From CAWDXG01 sp963822115 (GTDB taxonomy: Bacteria > Myxococcota_A > Polyangia > Polyangiales > Polyangiaceae): a DNA stretch of 64,000 nucleotides. The stretch's first letter is position 1; each line of letters begins with the position of its first letter. The stretch is from the NCBI GenBank assembly GCA_963822115.1, contig CAWGGM010000020.1, positions 1,054,001 through 1,118,000 on the forward strand. Direction: 5' to 3'. Positions 16,459 to 25,252 of this stretch are shown one piece after another. Below the pieces are notes generated by a model. The model made no database searches and was not told the origin of the DNA. It saw nothing but the letters and a program-made list of their open reading frames with translations. A program made the translations under genes and the position numbers.

Positions 16459-18995
16459 CGACAATGACTCCCCTTCGCGCTTCATCGTGGCTCGCCGCCC
16501 CCCTCGTGCTGCTGCTCACGGCTCCTGCCATCGCTCAGGCTCCGCCCATCCGTGCGCGTCCCAAGCCGGCTCTGAGACTGCCGGTGCCCGTCAGGAAGCC
16601 CGCGGTCAAGAAGCCGGCACAGCCGAAGCCTGCCGCCGGTGCAGCCAAGCCCGGCGCGGCGCCCATCCTGCCCGGTCAGACGGGCTCGTTGCCGACGACG
16701 ATGGATGCCATCGCCAAGGCCGCCGACACGCCGTACCGGGCGAAGCCCCCGGGTTTCCGCGTCAAGTTCAACCTACAGGACGCGGACCTGGCCGAGCTCG
16801 TCAATCACATCAGCGGCATGACGGGCAAGCGCTTCATCTACGGTTCGAAGGTCCGCAACATCAAGGCGACGGTCGTGTCACCCACGCCGGTATCGCTGGC
16901 CGAAGCATACCAGGCGTTCCTGTCGATCCTCGATGCCAACGGCATGACGGTCGTGCCCCACGGGCGCTTCCTCAAGATCGTCGACAGCGGCGGTATCGTT
17001 TCGCAGGCCACGCCCGTCTATTCGCGCGGCGCGCCGGTGCCGAACGAGGACCGCTTCATCACCCGCCTGTACAGGTTGCACAACGTCGATGCGCAGGAGG
17101 TGGCGCAGCTGCTCGGCAAGTTCAAGAGCAAGGAGGGTGACATCTCCGTCTATGCGCCCGGGCAGCTGCTCATCATGACGGACACCGGCGCCAACATCCG
17201 CCGCATGATCCGCATCATCGAAGAGGTCGACGTCGGTGGGGCGAGCAACAAGATGTGGATCGAGCCGGTCCACTACGGCTCGGCCGACGAACTGGCCAAG
17301 CGCATCAACGAGCTGTTCGATCTGGGCCGTCCGGGCCAGCCCGGCAAGCCGGGGGAGAACGGCGCAGGTGCCGGTGGGTTGGTGAAGGTCGTTCCCGACG
17401 ATCAGTCCAACTCGCTCATCATCGTGGGCCAGCCCGATTCCTACAAGAAGCTGCTCGAGCTGATGAAGCGGCTCGACAGCAAGCCGGCGGCCGAGGGCAA
17501 GGTGCACGTGCTGCCACTGCAGAACGCCGTGGCCGACGAGCTGGCCAAGACGCTCACGCAGATGCTGAACGGCGCTCGCAAGGGCGGCAAGCCCGGTGAG
17601 GCTGGGGGTCTGTTCGACGGTCAGGTCCAGGTGACCGCGGACAAGGCGACCAACTCGCTCATCGTCACCTCGTCGGGCCGGGACTATGCGCAGATGCGGC
17701 TGGTGGTGGACGAGCTCGACATGCGTCGCCGTCAGGTGTTCATCGAGGCCGTCATCATGGACGTCGGTGTCGACCACTCGACGAGTCTGGGCGCGGCCTT
17801 CCACGGTGGCACGACGGCCAACATCGGTGGCGGCGGCGACACGCTGTTCCTCGGCGGCTTCGACGCGGCGACCTCCACGACCTTCCCGATCAACCAGGAC
17901 GCGCTACAGGGCGCTGCACTGGGCGCACGCGGTCCCGACCTGCCGGGCACGTCGCAGCTTCTGGGCACCGGCCTGAGCATTCCGGCCTTCGGCGTGGTGC
18001 TCAATGCCGTGGCCAGCAACAGCGACTCCAACGTGCTGGCTACGCCGCACATCATCGCGACCAACAACGTTCCGGCCGAGATCAACGTCGGCGAGAACAT
18101 CCCGCTGCAGACGAACGTGGGCGGTGGTCTGGCCAACCTCGGAGCGCTGGCGGGTGCGGCAGGGACGCAGGGAGCGAACCTGGGCGCGCTCGGCGCGCTG
18201 GGTGCCCTCGGCATGGGTGGGTACAGCGCGCCGCGCCAGGACGTCGGTACGAAGATCAAGGTGACGCCGCACATCAACAGCAAGAACCAGGTCCGCCTCG
18301 AGATCGAGGAGGAGATCAGCAATCCGGGAGCCGCCGTCGGCGCTCTGGGCGCGATCCCGATTACCAAGCGGACGGCCAAGACGACGGTGGTGGTCGACGA
18401 TCAGCAGACGGTCGTCATCGGCGGCCTGATGCGGGATTCCGTGGTCAACACGCGCACGAAGATCCCGGTTCTGGGCGACCTGCCGGTGCTGGGTTTCCTG
18501 TTTCGCAAGACGGAAAAGCAGACCCGCAAGACGAACCTGCTCTTGATTCTCACGCCGTACGTCATCCAGGACCAGAACGACCTGCGCAAGATCTTCGAGC
18601 GCAAGATGGAGGAGCGACAGGAGTTCCTCGACCGCTACTTCGTGTTCGATAGCAACGAGTGGACGCCGCCCAAGGACTGGTCGCGTACCAACGGGCTGGT
18701 CGAGGACATCCGGCAGTCGTACTTCAAGGTGCAGGAGCAGGAGCGACTGGAAGAAGAAAGCAAACCGAGCGAGACGTTCGAGCACACACCGAGCGCGCCG
18801 ATCGACCTGCCGACCAACGTCAAGTCCGGCGGCGCCGCGACGCCGCGCCCGCGCCCGCGCACGGTGCCGCGCCCGCAGCGGATCCGTCCGCGCCCGCGGC
18901 GGGCGCCGGTACGCCGCAGGCCGACCGGGCAACTGGACTCGCCGATCCGCATCAACCCGATGTCCCGCAGCGTCAACGTGGAGCGGATGGAATAG
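16455..18995 (+). CDS. gspD: type II secretion secretin GspD
   Basis: An 846-residue outer-membrane secretin, the gated channel of the type II system. It has a cleavable signal peptide (hydrophobic core L-A-A-P-L-V-L-L-L-T, cleavage near A-I-A-Q-A), a Pro/Lys-rich stretch, an N0 domain (from V-K-F-N-L-Q-D-A-D-L, about residue 103), N1-N3 repeats with the R-L-Y-R-L-H-N-V and L-P-L-Q-N-A segments, and the secretin core ending with V-P-V-L-G-D-L-P-V-L-G-F-L-F and L-L-I-L-T-P-Y-V-I. A Gly/Ala/Leu-rich insertion lies in the core around bases 18120-18230. The last ~60 residues are rich in Arg and Pro, beyond the usual S-domain. The GTG at 16455 overlaps gspC; an ATG at 16464 is an alternative. Confidence 0.95.
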   Translation: MTTMTPLRASSWLAAPLVLLLTAPAIAQAPPIRARPKPALRLPVPVRKPAVKKPAQPKPAAGAAKPGAAPILPGQTGSLPTTMDAIAKAADTPYRAKPPGFRVKFNLQDADLAELVNHISGMTGKRFIYGSKVRNIKATVVSPTPVSLAEAYQAFLSILDANGMTVVPHGRFLKIVDSGGIVSQATPVYSRGAPVPNEDRFITRLYRLHNVDAQEVAQLLGKFKSKEGDISVYAPGQLLIMTDTGANIRRMIRIIEEVDVGGASNKMWIEPVHYGSADELAKRINELFDLGRPGQPGKPGENGAGAGGLVKVVPDDQSNSLIIVGQPDSYKKLLELMKRLDSKPAAEGKVHVLPLQNAVADELAKTLTQMLNGARKGGKPGEAGGLFDGQVQVTADKATNSLIVTSSGRDYAQMRLVVDELDMRRRQVFIEAVIMDVGVDHSTSLGAAFHGGTTANIGGGGDTLFLGGFDAATSTTFPINQDALQGAALGARGPDLPGTSQLLGTGLSIPAFGVVLNAVASNSDSNVLATPHIIATNNVPAEINVGENIPLQTNVGGGLANLGALAGAAGTQGANLGALGALGALGMGGYSAPRQDVGTKIKVTPHINSKNQVRLEIEEEISNPGAAVGALGAIPITKRTAKTTVVVDDQQTVVIGGLMRDSVVNTRTKIPVLGDLPVLGFLFRKTEKQTRKTNLLLILTPYVIQDQNDLRKIFERKMEERQEFLDRYFVFDSNEWTPPKDWSRTNGLVEDIRQSYFKVQEQERLEEESKPSETFEHTPSAPIDLPTNVKSGGAATPRPRPRTVPRPQRIRPRPRRAPVRRRPTGQLDSPIRINPMSRSVNVERME

Positions 18996-20773
18996 TGGCA
19001 GCCATGCTCGAACAGCGCGCCCTCGGCGACATTCTGGTCCGTCACGGCGTAGCCACGCCAGACGTTCTGGAGCCCTTGTACGCGCAGCAGCGCGAGAAGG
19101 GCTCGCCGCTGGTGGACCTGATGGTGCAGAGCCGCGTCGCCAGCGAGAGCGAAATCGCCAAGGCGCTGGCAACCGAGTGCGGCATGGAGTTCGTCGAACG
19201 GGTGGATGCCGACGGCGTCCCGCTGCAGACAGCGACCCGGCTGCCTATCGGCTATGCCAAGAGCCACAAGATCCTGGTCATCGCCGAGAACGACGATTCG
19301 GTGGAGGTGCTGTGCGCCGACCCGCTGGACACCGCCGCGCTCGACGATGTGCGGGCTATCTTCTCCAAGCCCGTCGTCGCGCGCGCTGCGGCAACCGACG
19401 TGGTGGTGGACGCGATCAACCGCGTCTACGAGCGACAGGACACGACGAGCGAGCTCGAATCGACCGACGACCTGGGCGACGAGGATGAAGTCGACATCCT
19501 CGAGTCGGACGAGGATGCGCCGATCATCCGCTGGGTCAACCACCTCTTTTCCCAGGCGGTGAAGGAGCGGGCCAGCGATATCCACATCGAGCCCGAGGAA
19601 AAGGAAGTCCTCGTCCGCTACCGGATCGACGGACAGCTCTACGTCGCACGCCGCGCCAGCCGCCAGTTCATGAGCTCGGTGGTGGCCCGCGTGAAGATCA
19701 TGGCGGGGCTCAACATCGCGGAGAAGCGCCTGCCGCAGGACGGCCGCATCTCGCTCAAGATCGCCGGGCGCAGCATCGACGTCCGCGTCTCGACGATCCC
19801 GACGAGCCGCGACGCGGAGCGCATCGTGATGCGCCTTCTGCACAAGACGAACGTGCTGCTCGAGCTGACGGAGCTCGGCTTCTCGCCGCGCGACCACTAC
19901 CTGATGGATCAGCTGATCCATCGTCCGAACGGCATCATCCTGGTCACGGGGCCGACCGGCAGCGGCAAGACGACCACGCTGTACGCGTGTCTCAACCGCA
20001 TCAACCGGCCCAACATCAACATCCTGACGGCTGAGGACCCGGTCGAGTACGAGATCGGCGGCATCCACCAGGTCGCCGTGCAGCCGAAGATCGGCCTGAC
20101 CTTCGCCGGTGCGCTCAGAGCGTTTCTCCGCCAGGACCCGGATGTGATCATGGTCGGCGAGATCCGCGACAAGGAGACCGCGGAGATCGCCATCCACGCG
20201 TCGATGACGGGCCACCTGGTGCTGTCGACGATCCACACGAACGATGCCGCAGGCGCCGTGACGCGACTGGTCGAGATGGACATCGAGCCGTTCCTGGTCC
20301 GCTCGACCGTGATCGGCATCCTCGCCCAGCGCCTGGTCCGCGTCCTGTGCGAGCACTGCAAGGAACCCTACGAGGCCAGCGCCTTCGAGCTCTCTCAGCT
20401 CGGTATCGATCCGGACCGCACCCGCCGCCGCGACGAGCGGAAGCTCTCGCCGCGCTACCAGGCCCACGAAGTGGACTACACGCCGATTGGCTGGCGCGGG
20501 CCCGGCATGCCGACCGTGTACCGAGCGCGTGGCTGTGACCGCTGCGACAACAAGGGGTTTACCGGTCGAATGGGTATCTACGAGCTCCTGGTGGCGGACG
20601 ACGCTGTCGGCGCGCTCGTACTACAGAACGCGGACGCACAGAGCATCAAGCGCGCCGCACAGCTACAGGGAATGGATTCGCTGCGCGACGATGGCGCACG
20701 CAAGGTCTTGCTCGGCAAGACGACGGTCGAGGAGGTCGTGGCTGCGACGCAGGAGGACGTTTTCGTCGAGTGA
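18995..20773 (+). CDS. gspE: type II secretion ATPase GspE
   Basis: A 592-residue secretion ATPase that powers pseudopilus assembly from the cytoplasm. It has an N-terminal MshEN-type domain (about 5-150) starting L-G-D-I-L-V-R-H-G-V-A, an acidic linker, the N2 domain with R-A-S-D-I-H-I-E-P, Walker A G-P-T-G-S-G-K-T (319-326), an Asp box with A-E-D-P-V-E-Y-E, Walker B R-Q-D-P-D-V-I-M-V-G-E-I-R-D, a His box, and a zinc tetracysteine module (C-E-H-C ... C-D-R-C). I use the GTG that overlaps the gspD stop (TAGTG); an ATG at 19004 would remove three residues. Confidence 0.95.
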   Translation: MAAMLEQRALGDILVRHGVATPDVLEPLYAQQREKGSPLVDLMVQSRVASESEIAKALATECGMEFVERVDADGVPLQTATRLPIGYAKSHKILVIAENDDSVEVLCADPLDTAALDDVRAIFSKPVVARAAATDVVVDAINRVYERQDTTSELESTDDLGDEDEVDILESDEDAPIIRWVNHLFSQAVKERASDIHIEPEEKEVLVRYRIDGQLYVARRASRQFMSSVVARVKIMAGLNIAEKRLPQDGRISLKIAGRSIDVRVSTIPTSRDAERIVMRLLHKTNVLLELTELGFSPRDHYLMDQLIHRPNGIILVTGPTGSGKTTTLYACLNRINRPNINILTAEDPVEYEIGGIHQVAVQPKIGLTFAGALRAFLRQDPDVIMVGEIRDKETAEIAIHASMTGHLVLSTIHTNDAAGAVTRLVEMDIEPFLVRSTVIGILAQRLVRVLCEHCKEPYEASAFELSQLGIDPDRTRRRDERKLSPRYQAHEVDYTPIGWRGPGMPTVYRARGCDRCDNKGFTGRMGIYELLVADDAVGALVLQNADAQSIKRAAQLQGMDSLRDDGARKVLLGKTTVEEVVAATQEDVFVE

Positions 20774-20802
20774 TCGCCGCGCGCGGCGATGGTGAGTAGT
20801 TG

Positions 20803-22029
20803 ATGGCCGTCTACGAGTTCAAAGGCATCCAGATCGACACCGGCAAGTCCGTCAAGGGCTACCGGGATGCCGACAACGCGAAGGCGCTCAGAGCCATGCT
20901 GCGCCGCGACGGGATCATGCTCACGCTCGCCACCGAGGAGAGCGAGCGCAAGAAGAAGTCCCGCCGCGAGATCGACCTTCTGGCCATCTTCCGGCGGGTC
21001 AACTCGGCCGATGTCGCAGTGATGACGCGGCAGCTGGCGACGCTCGTGCGCGCGGGCGTGCCGCTGGTGGAGTCGGTCGCCGCGATGACCGAGCAGGTCG
21101 AGAAGGAAGCGCTGGTGCGCGTCCTGACCAGCGTGCGCGAGAGCCTGAACGAAGGCACCAGCTTCGCCAAGAGCCTGGAGCTCCACCCCAAGGTGTTCCC
21201 GCCGCTGTTCGTGAACATGGTCGCGGCCGGCGAGGCCTCCGGCACGCTCGAGAGCGTGCTCGAACGGCTGGCGGACTTCATGGAGGCGCAGGCGCGGCTC
21301 AAGGGCAAGGTCGTGGCCGCGCTGGCCTATCCGGTGCTGATGACCATCATCGGCACGCTGCTGGTGAGCCTGCTGATGGTCGCCGTGGTACCGAAGGTGA
21401 CGCACATCTTCGACAACCTCGGTCAGGCGCTGCCCTGGTACACGCGCCTGCTGATCTTCGTCTCCGACGTCATGGCGGGCTACTGGTGGCTGCTGCTCGG
21501 CCTGGCCGTCACCGGAGCGGTGCTGTTCCGGCGCTGGAAGAACACGCCAGAAGGCCGGATGAAGTTCGACACCTTCAAGATCAAGGCGCCGCTGTTCGGG
21601 CGGCTGAACCTGCTCGTCGCGGTCGCCCGCTTCGCGAGCACGCTGGCAACGCTCCTGTCGAGCGGTGTTCCGCTGCTCAAGGCGATGGAGATCGGTCGCA
21701 ACGTGCTCGAGAACGTGCGTCTGCAGGAAGTGGTGAGCGCCGCCATCGGCTCCATCCGCGAGGGCGAGAGCATTGCCGAACCGCTCAAGCGCAGCGGCTG
21801 GTTCCCGCCGATGGTCACGCACATGATCGCAGTCGGCGAGAAGACGGGTCAGCTCGAGCCCATGCTCGAAAACGTCGCGCGCGCCTACGAAGCCGACGTC
21901 GAGACCAAGGTCGCCGCGCTCACCAGCCTGCTCGAACCCCTGCTGATCGTGGTGCTGGGTGGCGTCGTGGGTTTCATCGCCATGAGCATCCTGATGCCGC
22001 TGATCCAGATGAACAACCTGGTGAAGTAA
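20803..22029 (+). CDS. gspF: type II secretion inner-membrane platform protein GspF
   Basis: A 408-residue polytopic protein that couples GspE to pseudopilin extraction. Two homologous cytoplasmic T2SSF domains are visible (about 65-190 and 270-390), each with the pattern R-Q-L-A-T-L-V-R-A-G-V-P-L or A-S-T-L-A-T-L-L-S-S-G-V-P-L-L-K-A. Transmembrane helices lie near 170-190, 220-240 and the C-terminus (V-G-F-I-A-M-S-I-L-M-P). I place the start at ATG 20803; a TTG one codon upstream is in frame. GspF follows gspE by 29 bases, in normal operon order. Confidence 0.95.
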   Translation: MAVYEFKGIQIDTGKSVKGYRDADNAKALRAMLRRDGIMLTLATEESERKKKSRREIDLLAIFRRVNSADVAVMTRQLATLVRAGVPLVESVAAMTEQVEKEALVRVLTSVRESLNEGTSFAKSLELHPKVFPPLFVNMVAAGEASGTLESVLERLADFMEAQARLKGKVVAALAYPVLMTIIGTLLVSLLMVAVVPKVTHIFDNLGQALPWYTRLLIFVSDVMAGYWWLLLGLAVTGAVLFRRWKNTPEGRMKFDTFKIKAPLFGRLNLLVAVARFASTLATLLSSGVPLLKAMEIGRNVLENVRLQEVVSAAIGSIREGESIAEPLKRSGWFPPMVTHMIAVGEKTGQLEPMLENVARAYEADVETKVAALTSLLEPLLIVVLGGVVGFIAMSILMPLIQMNNLVK

Positions 22030-22069
22030 TGTCGGAGGGTCCCTTCATCGTCCAGTCAGGAGCCGCGTC

Positions 22070-22489
22070 ATGGGCGTGATGCGACGGCGCCGGGGCGAGG
22101 AGCGCATCTTCTTCCCCTGGGAGAGCCGCGGCGGCATCCGGCGCTGGCTCGGCATGAGCCGCGTGCGGAGTTTCCTGGTGGGCGTGGGGGTGGTCGGTTT
22201 TATCGTGCTGATCGGCGCTCGCGAGCGCCGACGGGCCGGTATTCGCCAGACCCGGGCCACCCTGCTAGACGTCCGCAAGGCGGTCGACGCCTATATCGCC
22301 GACCACGATGGGGGATGTCCGCCGTCGCTCTCGGCGGTGGCGCACTACGGGAAATTCAGTACCCCCCCCCGCGACGCGTGGGGGCGCAGGTTCAGGCTGA
22401 TCTGTCCGGCGCGACATCCGGACGCGGAATACGAGCTGATGAGCGACGGTCCCGACGGCAAGCCCGGCGGGCTCGATCGCATCGAATAG
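22070..22489 (+). CDS. GspG-like protein without a canonical prepilin leader
   Basis: A 139-residue protein between gspF and gspG. Its C-terminal half matches the GspG pseudopilin core: D-A-W-G-R-R-F-R-L followed by a calcium-loop-like S-D-G-P-D-G-K-P-G-G, and upstream a helix with D-V-R-K-A-V-D-A-Y. The N-terminus has a single transmembrane helix (about residues 30-50) after a basic, Trp-containing stretch, but it lacks the G-F-T-L-x-E cleavage/assembly motif. It may be a non-processed, membrane-anchored relative of GspG that caps or regulates the pseudopilus; that role is inference. ATG 22070 is chosen, in operon with its neighbours. Confidence 0.72.
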   Translation: MGVMRRRRGEERIFFPWESRGGIRRWLGMSRVRSFLVGVGVVGFIVLIGARERRRAGIRQTRATLLDVRKAVDAYIADHDGGCPPSLSAVAHYGKFSTPPRDAWGRRFRLICPARHPDAEYELMSDGPDGKPGGLDRIE

Positions 22490-22503
22490 TGAACGAGGAC
22501 CCC

Positions 22504-22989
22504 ATGAACGACTTCGAGCATCCCCTGGCCAGCGATACGGCACGTTCGGCCGAAGACCACGACCCCCGCACCCTGATGTCCACGCTGCGACGGATCCATC
22601 GCGCGGGTCAGCGCGGCGTCACGCTGGTCGAGGTGTTGATCGTCGTGGCCATCATCGCGATGGTCGCCGGCGGCGTCGCCGTGTTCGCGCTCCCGAAGTT
22701 CCGTGAAGCGCAGATCAAGACGGCCGAGACAGGCGCCCGCACAATCCGCCAGGCGATCCAGAGCTGGCAGGCGACCAGCAACGAGACGACCTGCCCGACG
22801 ATCAGCCAGCTCGTTCAGGAGAAGCAGATCGACTCGGCCACGAATACCAACGACCCGTGGGGCCAGCCGTACACGCTGACCTGCACCGACGACGAGGTCA
22901 TCGTGACTTCCGCCGGCCCGGACAAGAAGAAGGGCACCAAGGACGACATCAGGGTGCCCAAGAACGTGAATACAGGAAACGGCGAGTAG
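22504..22989 (+). CDS. gspG: major pseudopilin GspG
   Basis: The major pseudopilin forms the piston-like pseudopilus. The cleavage site R-G/V-T-L-V-E-V-L-I-V-V-A-I-I-A lies at about residue 38, with the expected Glu at position +5. The leader is unusually long when counted from the ATG at 22504 (preceded by GAGG); an ATG at 22576 would give a conventional 14-residue leader. The globular domain carries N-D-P-W-G-Q-P-Y and a calcium-binding-like loop, S-A-G-P-D-K-K-K-G-T-K-D-D-I, as in other GspG proteins. A cysteine pair (in T-T-C-P-T and L-T-C-T-D) may form a disulfide. Confidence 0.93.
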   Translation: MNDFEHPLASDTARSAEDHDPRTLMSTLRRIHRAGQRGVTLVEVLIVVAIIAMVAGGVAVFALPKFREAQIKTAETGARTIRQAIQSWQATSNETTCPTISQLVQEKQIDSATNTNDPWGQPYTLTCTDDEVIVTSAGPDKKKGTKDDIRVPKNVNTGNGE

Positions 22990-22998
22990 AGCAGACCG

Positions 22999-23724
22999 AT
23001 GGCCCGACACCCCGGCAAGAGACGGCTCCGACGCGCGGCAGCGCGGGGGCTGACCCTTGTCGAGGTGTTGATCGTCGTCGCGCTCATCGCTCTGCTCAGC
23101 GGCTCGATCCTGTTCGGGTCCGGGCTATTCGCGTCCAATCGCGAGCGCTCGGCGGCCACGCTCATCGTGACCGGAGTGCGGCTGGGGATGACGCGGGCGA
23201 ACGCCACCGGCGACCCGGTGCGCATGGTGTTCGACCTCGACAAGAACCGCGTGTCGCTCGAGGAAACCAACGGCGTCATGCTGGTGAAGAAAGACGAGGG
23301 TGCGAGCACTGGAGCCGGAGCCGAGCCGGCGACCAAGGCCGAACAGGATGCAAAGGCCGAAGCGAATCGCATCCTCGAGGGTCCCAAGCCCCCGCGTCCG
23401 CGTTTCACGCCGGTCAAGGAGTTCGTCGGCGACTCGGACTCGGCCGGGGGCCGGAGCCTGGGGCGCGGCATCAAGTTCCGCTCCGTCCAGACCTCGCACG
23501 ATGGCGAGCCGCGCAAGGACGGCCGGGCGTATCTGTACTTCTGGCCCGGCGGTGATACGGAGCGCGCGTCCATCCAGCTCGGTAGCTCGCCGGATGACGA
23601 TGGGCTGACCATCCTCGTCAGCCCGCTGACAGGACGCGCGGAGATCAAGCGTGGACACATCGCGCTCGACGATCCGGACAACGCAGCGGATTTCGGCGAG
23701 CGCAAGTCGGAGGAGGACCAGTGA
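22999..23724 (+). CDS. gspH: minor pseudopilin GspH
   Basis: A 241-residue minor pseudopilin. The prepilin motif A-R-G/L-T-L-V-E-V-L-I-V-V-A-L-I-A-L lies at about residues 16-31, following a basic leader; Leu replaces the common Phe at +1. The rest is a beta-rich globular domain with a long charged linker (about 90-150) that is larger than in typical ~170-residue GspH proteins, and ends in the G-R-A-E-I-K-R strand. Start ATG 22999. Its last four bases overlap the GTG of gspI (GTGA), indicating coupled translation of pseudopilins. Confidence 0.87.
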   Translation: MARHPGKRRLRRAAARGLTLVEVLIVVALIALLSGSILFGSGLFASNRERSAATLIVTGVRLGMTRANATGDPVRMVFDLDKNRVSLEETNGVMLVKKDEGASTGAGAEPATKAEQDAKAEANRILEGPKPPRPRFTPVKEFVGDSDSAGGRSLGRGIKFRSVQTSHDGEPRKDGRAYLYFWPGGDTERASIQLGSSPDDDGLTILVSPLTGRAEIKRGHIALDDPDNAADFGERKSEEDQ

Positions 23725-24521
23725 ACCGCGCGCGCGGCTTCACGTTGCTCGAGGTGTTGGTCGCGATCGCGATCCTCGGGCTCGGTCTCAGCGTCATCCT
23801 GAGCTCGCAGGTCGGGCTGTTCTCCAGCGCTGCCCGCACCGAGACGCTCAGCCAGGTGACGGGTCTGGCCCGCTGCAAGATGGGCGAGATCGAGGTCAAG
23901 CTCGACAAGGACGGCTACCCGATCGCCGAGGAGGACGACGAGGGGCCCTGTTGCGGTGACGACGACGATGAACAAGGCCCGAGCCGCTACACCTGCTCGT
24001 GGAAGATCCAGCCCATCAAGTTGCCGGACGCCGACATGTCGCAGCAAGGAGCAGACGGCGGCATGATGGGCGGCGACCAGGACCAGGGTCTGGGTGCGCT
24101 TGGCGCGCTCGCAGGTCTGCAGCAGAGCGGCGGTGCAACGCTGGGAGCCGACGCGGGCTTGAGTGGCCTGGCAGGTCTGCTCGGCGGCGGAAGCACGGGC
24201 GGCTCCGGGATGGGGGGCGGTGTGCAGGGCGGCATCGCTTCGATGGTGATGGGTCTCGTGTACCCGGACCTGAAACCGATGCTGGAGGCGAGCATCCGCA
24301 AGATCACCGTAACCGTGCACTGGAAGGAAGGAAGGAACGACCGCAAGTTCGAGGTCCAGCAGTACCTCACCAATCCGCAGCAGGGTGGCCTCCAACCGGA
24401 GGCCCCGCAGGGGATGACCGGCGGCCCGCCGGGTAGCATCCCCACGAATGCGCCGGGCGGCACGCCAGCGCCCACCCCACAACGCACGCCATTTTCTCTG
24501 GGAAGCGGAGTCAAGCCGTGA
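23721..24521 (+). CDS. gspI: minor pseudopilin GspI
   Basis: Starts at GTG 23721, overlapping gspH. A short leader, M-N-R-A-R-G, precedes F-T-L-L-E-V-L-V-A-I-A-I-L-G, the canonical prepilin processing site. At 266 residues it is about twice the usual GspI length: an insertion of roughly 110 residues (about 70-175), including an acidic, Cys-containing D-D-E-G-P-C-C-G-D-D segment and a Gly/Gln/Leu-rich stretch, separates the N-terminal helix from the conserved C-terminal strands (V-T-V-H-W-K-E-G). A Pro/Gly-rich tail ends the protein. GspI initiates the pseudopilus tip complex with GspJ and GspK. Confidence 0.87.
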   Translation: MNRARGFTLLEVLVAIAILGLGLSVILSSQVGLFSSAARTETLSQVTGLARCKMGEIEVKLDKDGYPIAEEDDEGPCCGDDDDEQGPSRYTCSWKIQPIKLPDADMSQQGADGGMMGGDQDQGLGALGALAGLQQSGGATLGADAGLSGLAGLLGGGSTGGSGMGGGVQGGIASMVMGLVYPDLKPMLEASIRKITVTVHWKEGRNDRKFEVQQYLTNPQQGGLQPEAPQGMTGGPPGSIPTNAPGGTPAPTPQRTPFSLGSGVKP

Positions 24522-25252
24522 TTGGGCGTGACGGTTCCAGGCGCAGTCCGAAGCGACGGCTTTCTGCGGGCTTCACGCTCGTGGAGATGTTGGTGGCGGT
24601 GTCGATCCTCGCGATGATCTCCGTGCTCATCTACGGTGCGTTTGCGGGGCTGAGGCGCAGCAAGCAGGGCATCGAGCGCGTCAACGATCGCTACCGCGAA
24701 GGACGGCTGGCCATGGACCGCATCAGCCGCGAGCTGCAGAGCGCGTACCTGTCGGGCTACACGCCGCTCGACCAGGCGCTCGCCGTGCAGAAGACGGCAT
24801 TCATCGGCACGCAGGGCACGCCAGCGGATCGGGTGGACTTCAATTCTTTCTCGAACCGTCGCATCACGCGCGACTCGCACGAGTCCGATCAGTGCGAGAT
24901 CTCGTACTTCGGCTCCGAGAACCCGAAGCAGCACGGCATCACCGACCTAGTGCGCCGCATCAGCAAGCATCCGGATCTCGAGCCGACCAAGGGTGGACGG
25001 GTCGAGGTGCTGGCAACCGACATCGATCTGTTCAACCTCAAGTATCTCGATCCGCTGTCGGGTCAGTGGGTGGATACCTGGGACAGCACGCAGGCTATCG
25101 GTCAGCCGAACCGGATGCCGCTGCAGGTGCGGGTCCTTCTGGTGCTCAATGGTGGCCGGCGCACGGAAGCGAGCGGCGCGCGGAAGACCATCCGCTTCAT
25201 GACCACGGTCGACATCCCGATCCAGCATCCCCTCACGTTTGCAACGCAATGA
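24518..25252 (+). CDS. gspJ: minor pseudopilin GspJ
   Basis: A 244-residue minor pseudopilin of the tip complex. A 19-residue basic leader ends at A-G/F-T-L-V-E-M-L-V-A-V-S-I-L-A, with Glu at +5. Following segments are characteristic of GspJ: M-D-R-I-S-R-E-L-Q-S-A-Y, and the C-terminal pattern L-Q-V-R-V-L-L-V-L. The GTG at 24518 overlaps the gspI stop, and the TGA overlaps the gspK ATG (ATGA), so gspH-I-J-K are tightly coupled and probably made in fixed ratios. Confidence 0.9.
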   Translation: MIGRDGSRRSPKRRLSAGFTLVEMLVAVSILAMISVLIYGAFAGLRRSKQGIERVNDRYREGRLAMDRISRELQSAYLSGYTPLDQALAVQKTAFIGTQGTPADRVDFNSFSNRRITRDSHESDQCEISYFGSENPKQHGITDLVRRISKHPDLEPTKGGRVEVLATDIDLFNLKYLDPLSGQWVDTWDSTQAIGQPNRMPLQVRVLLVLNGGRRTEASGARKTIRFMTTVDIPIQHPLTFATQ

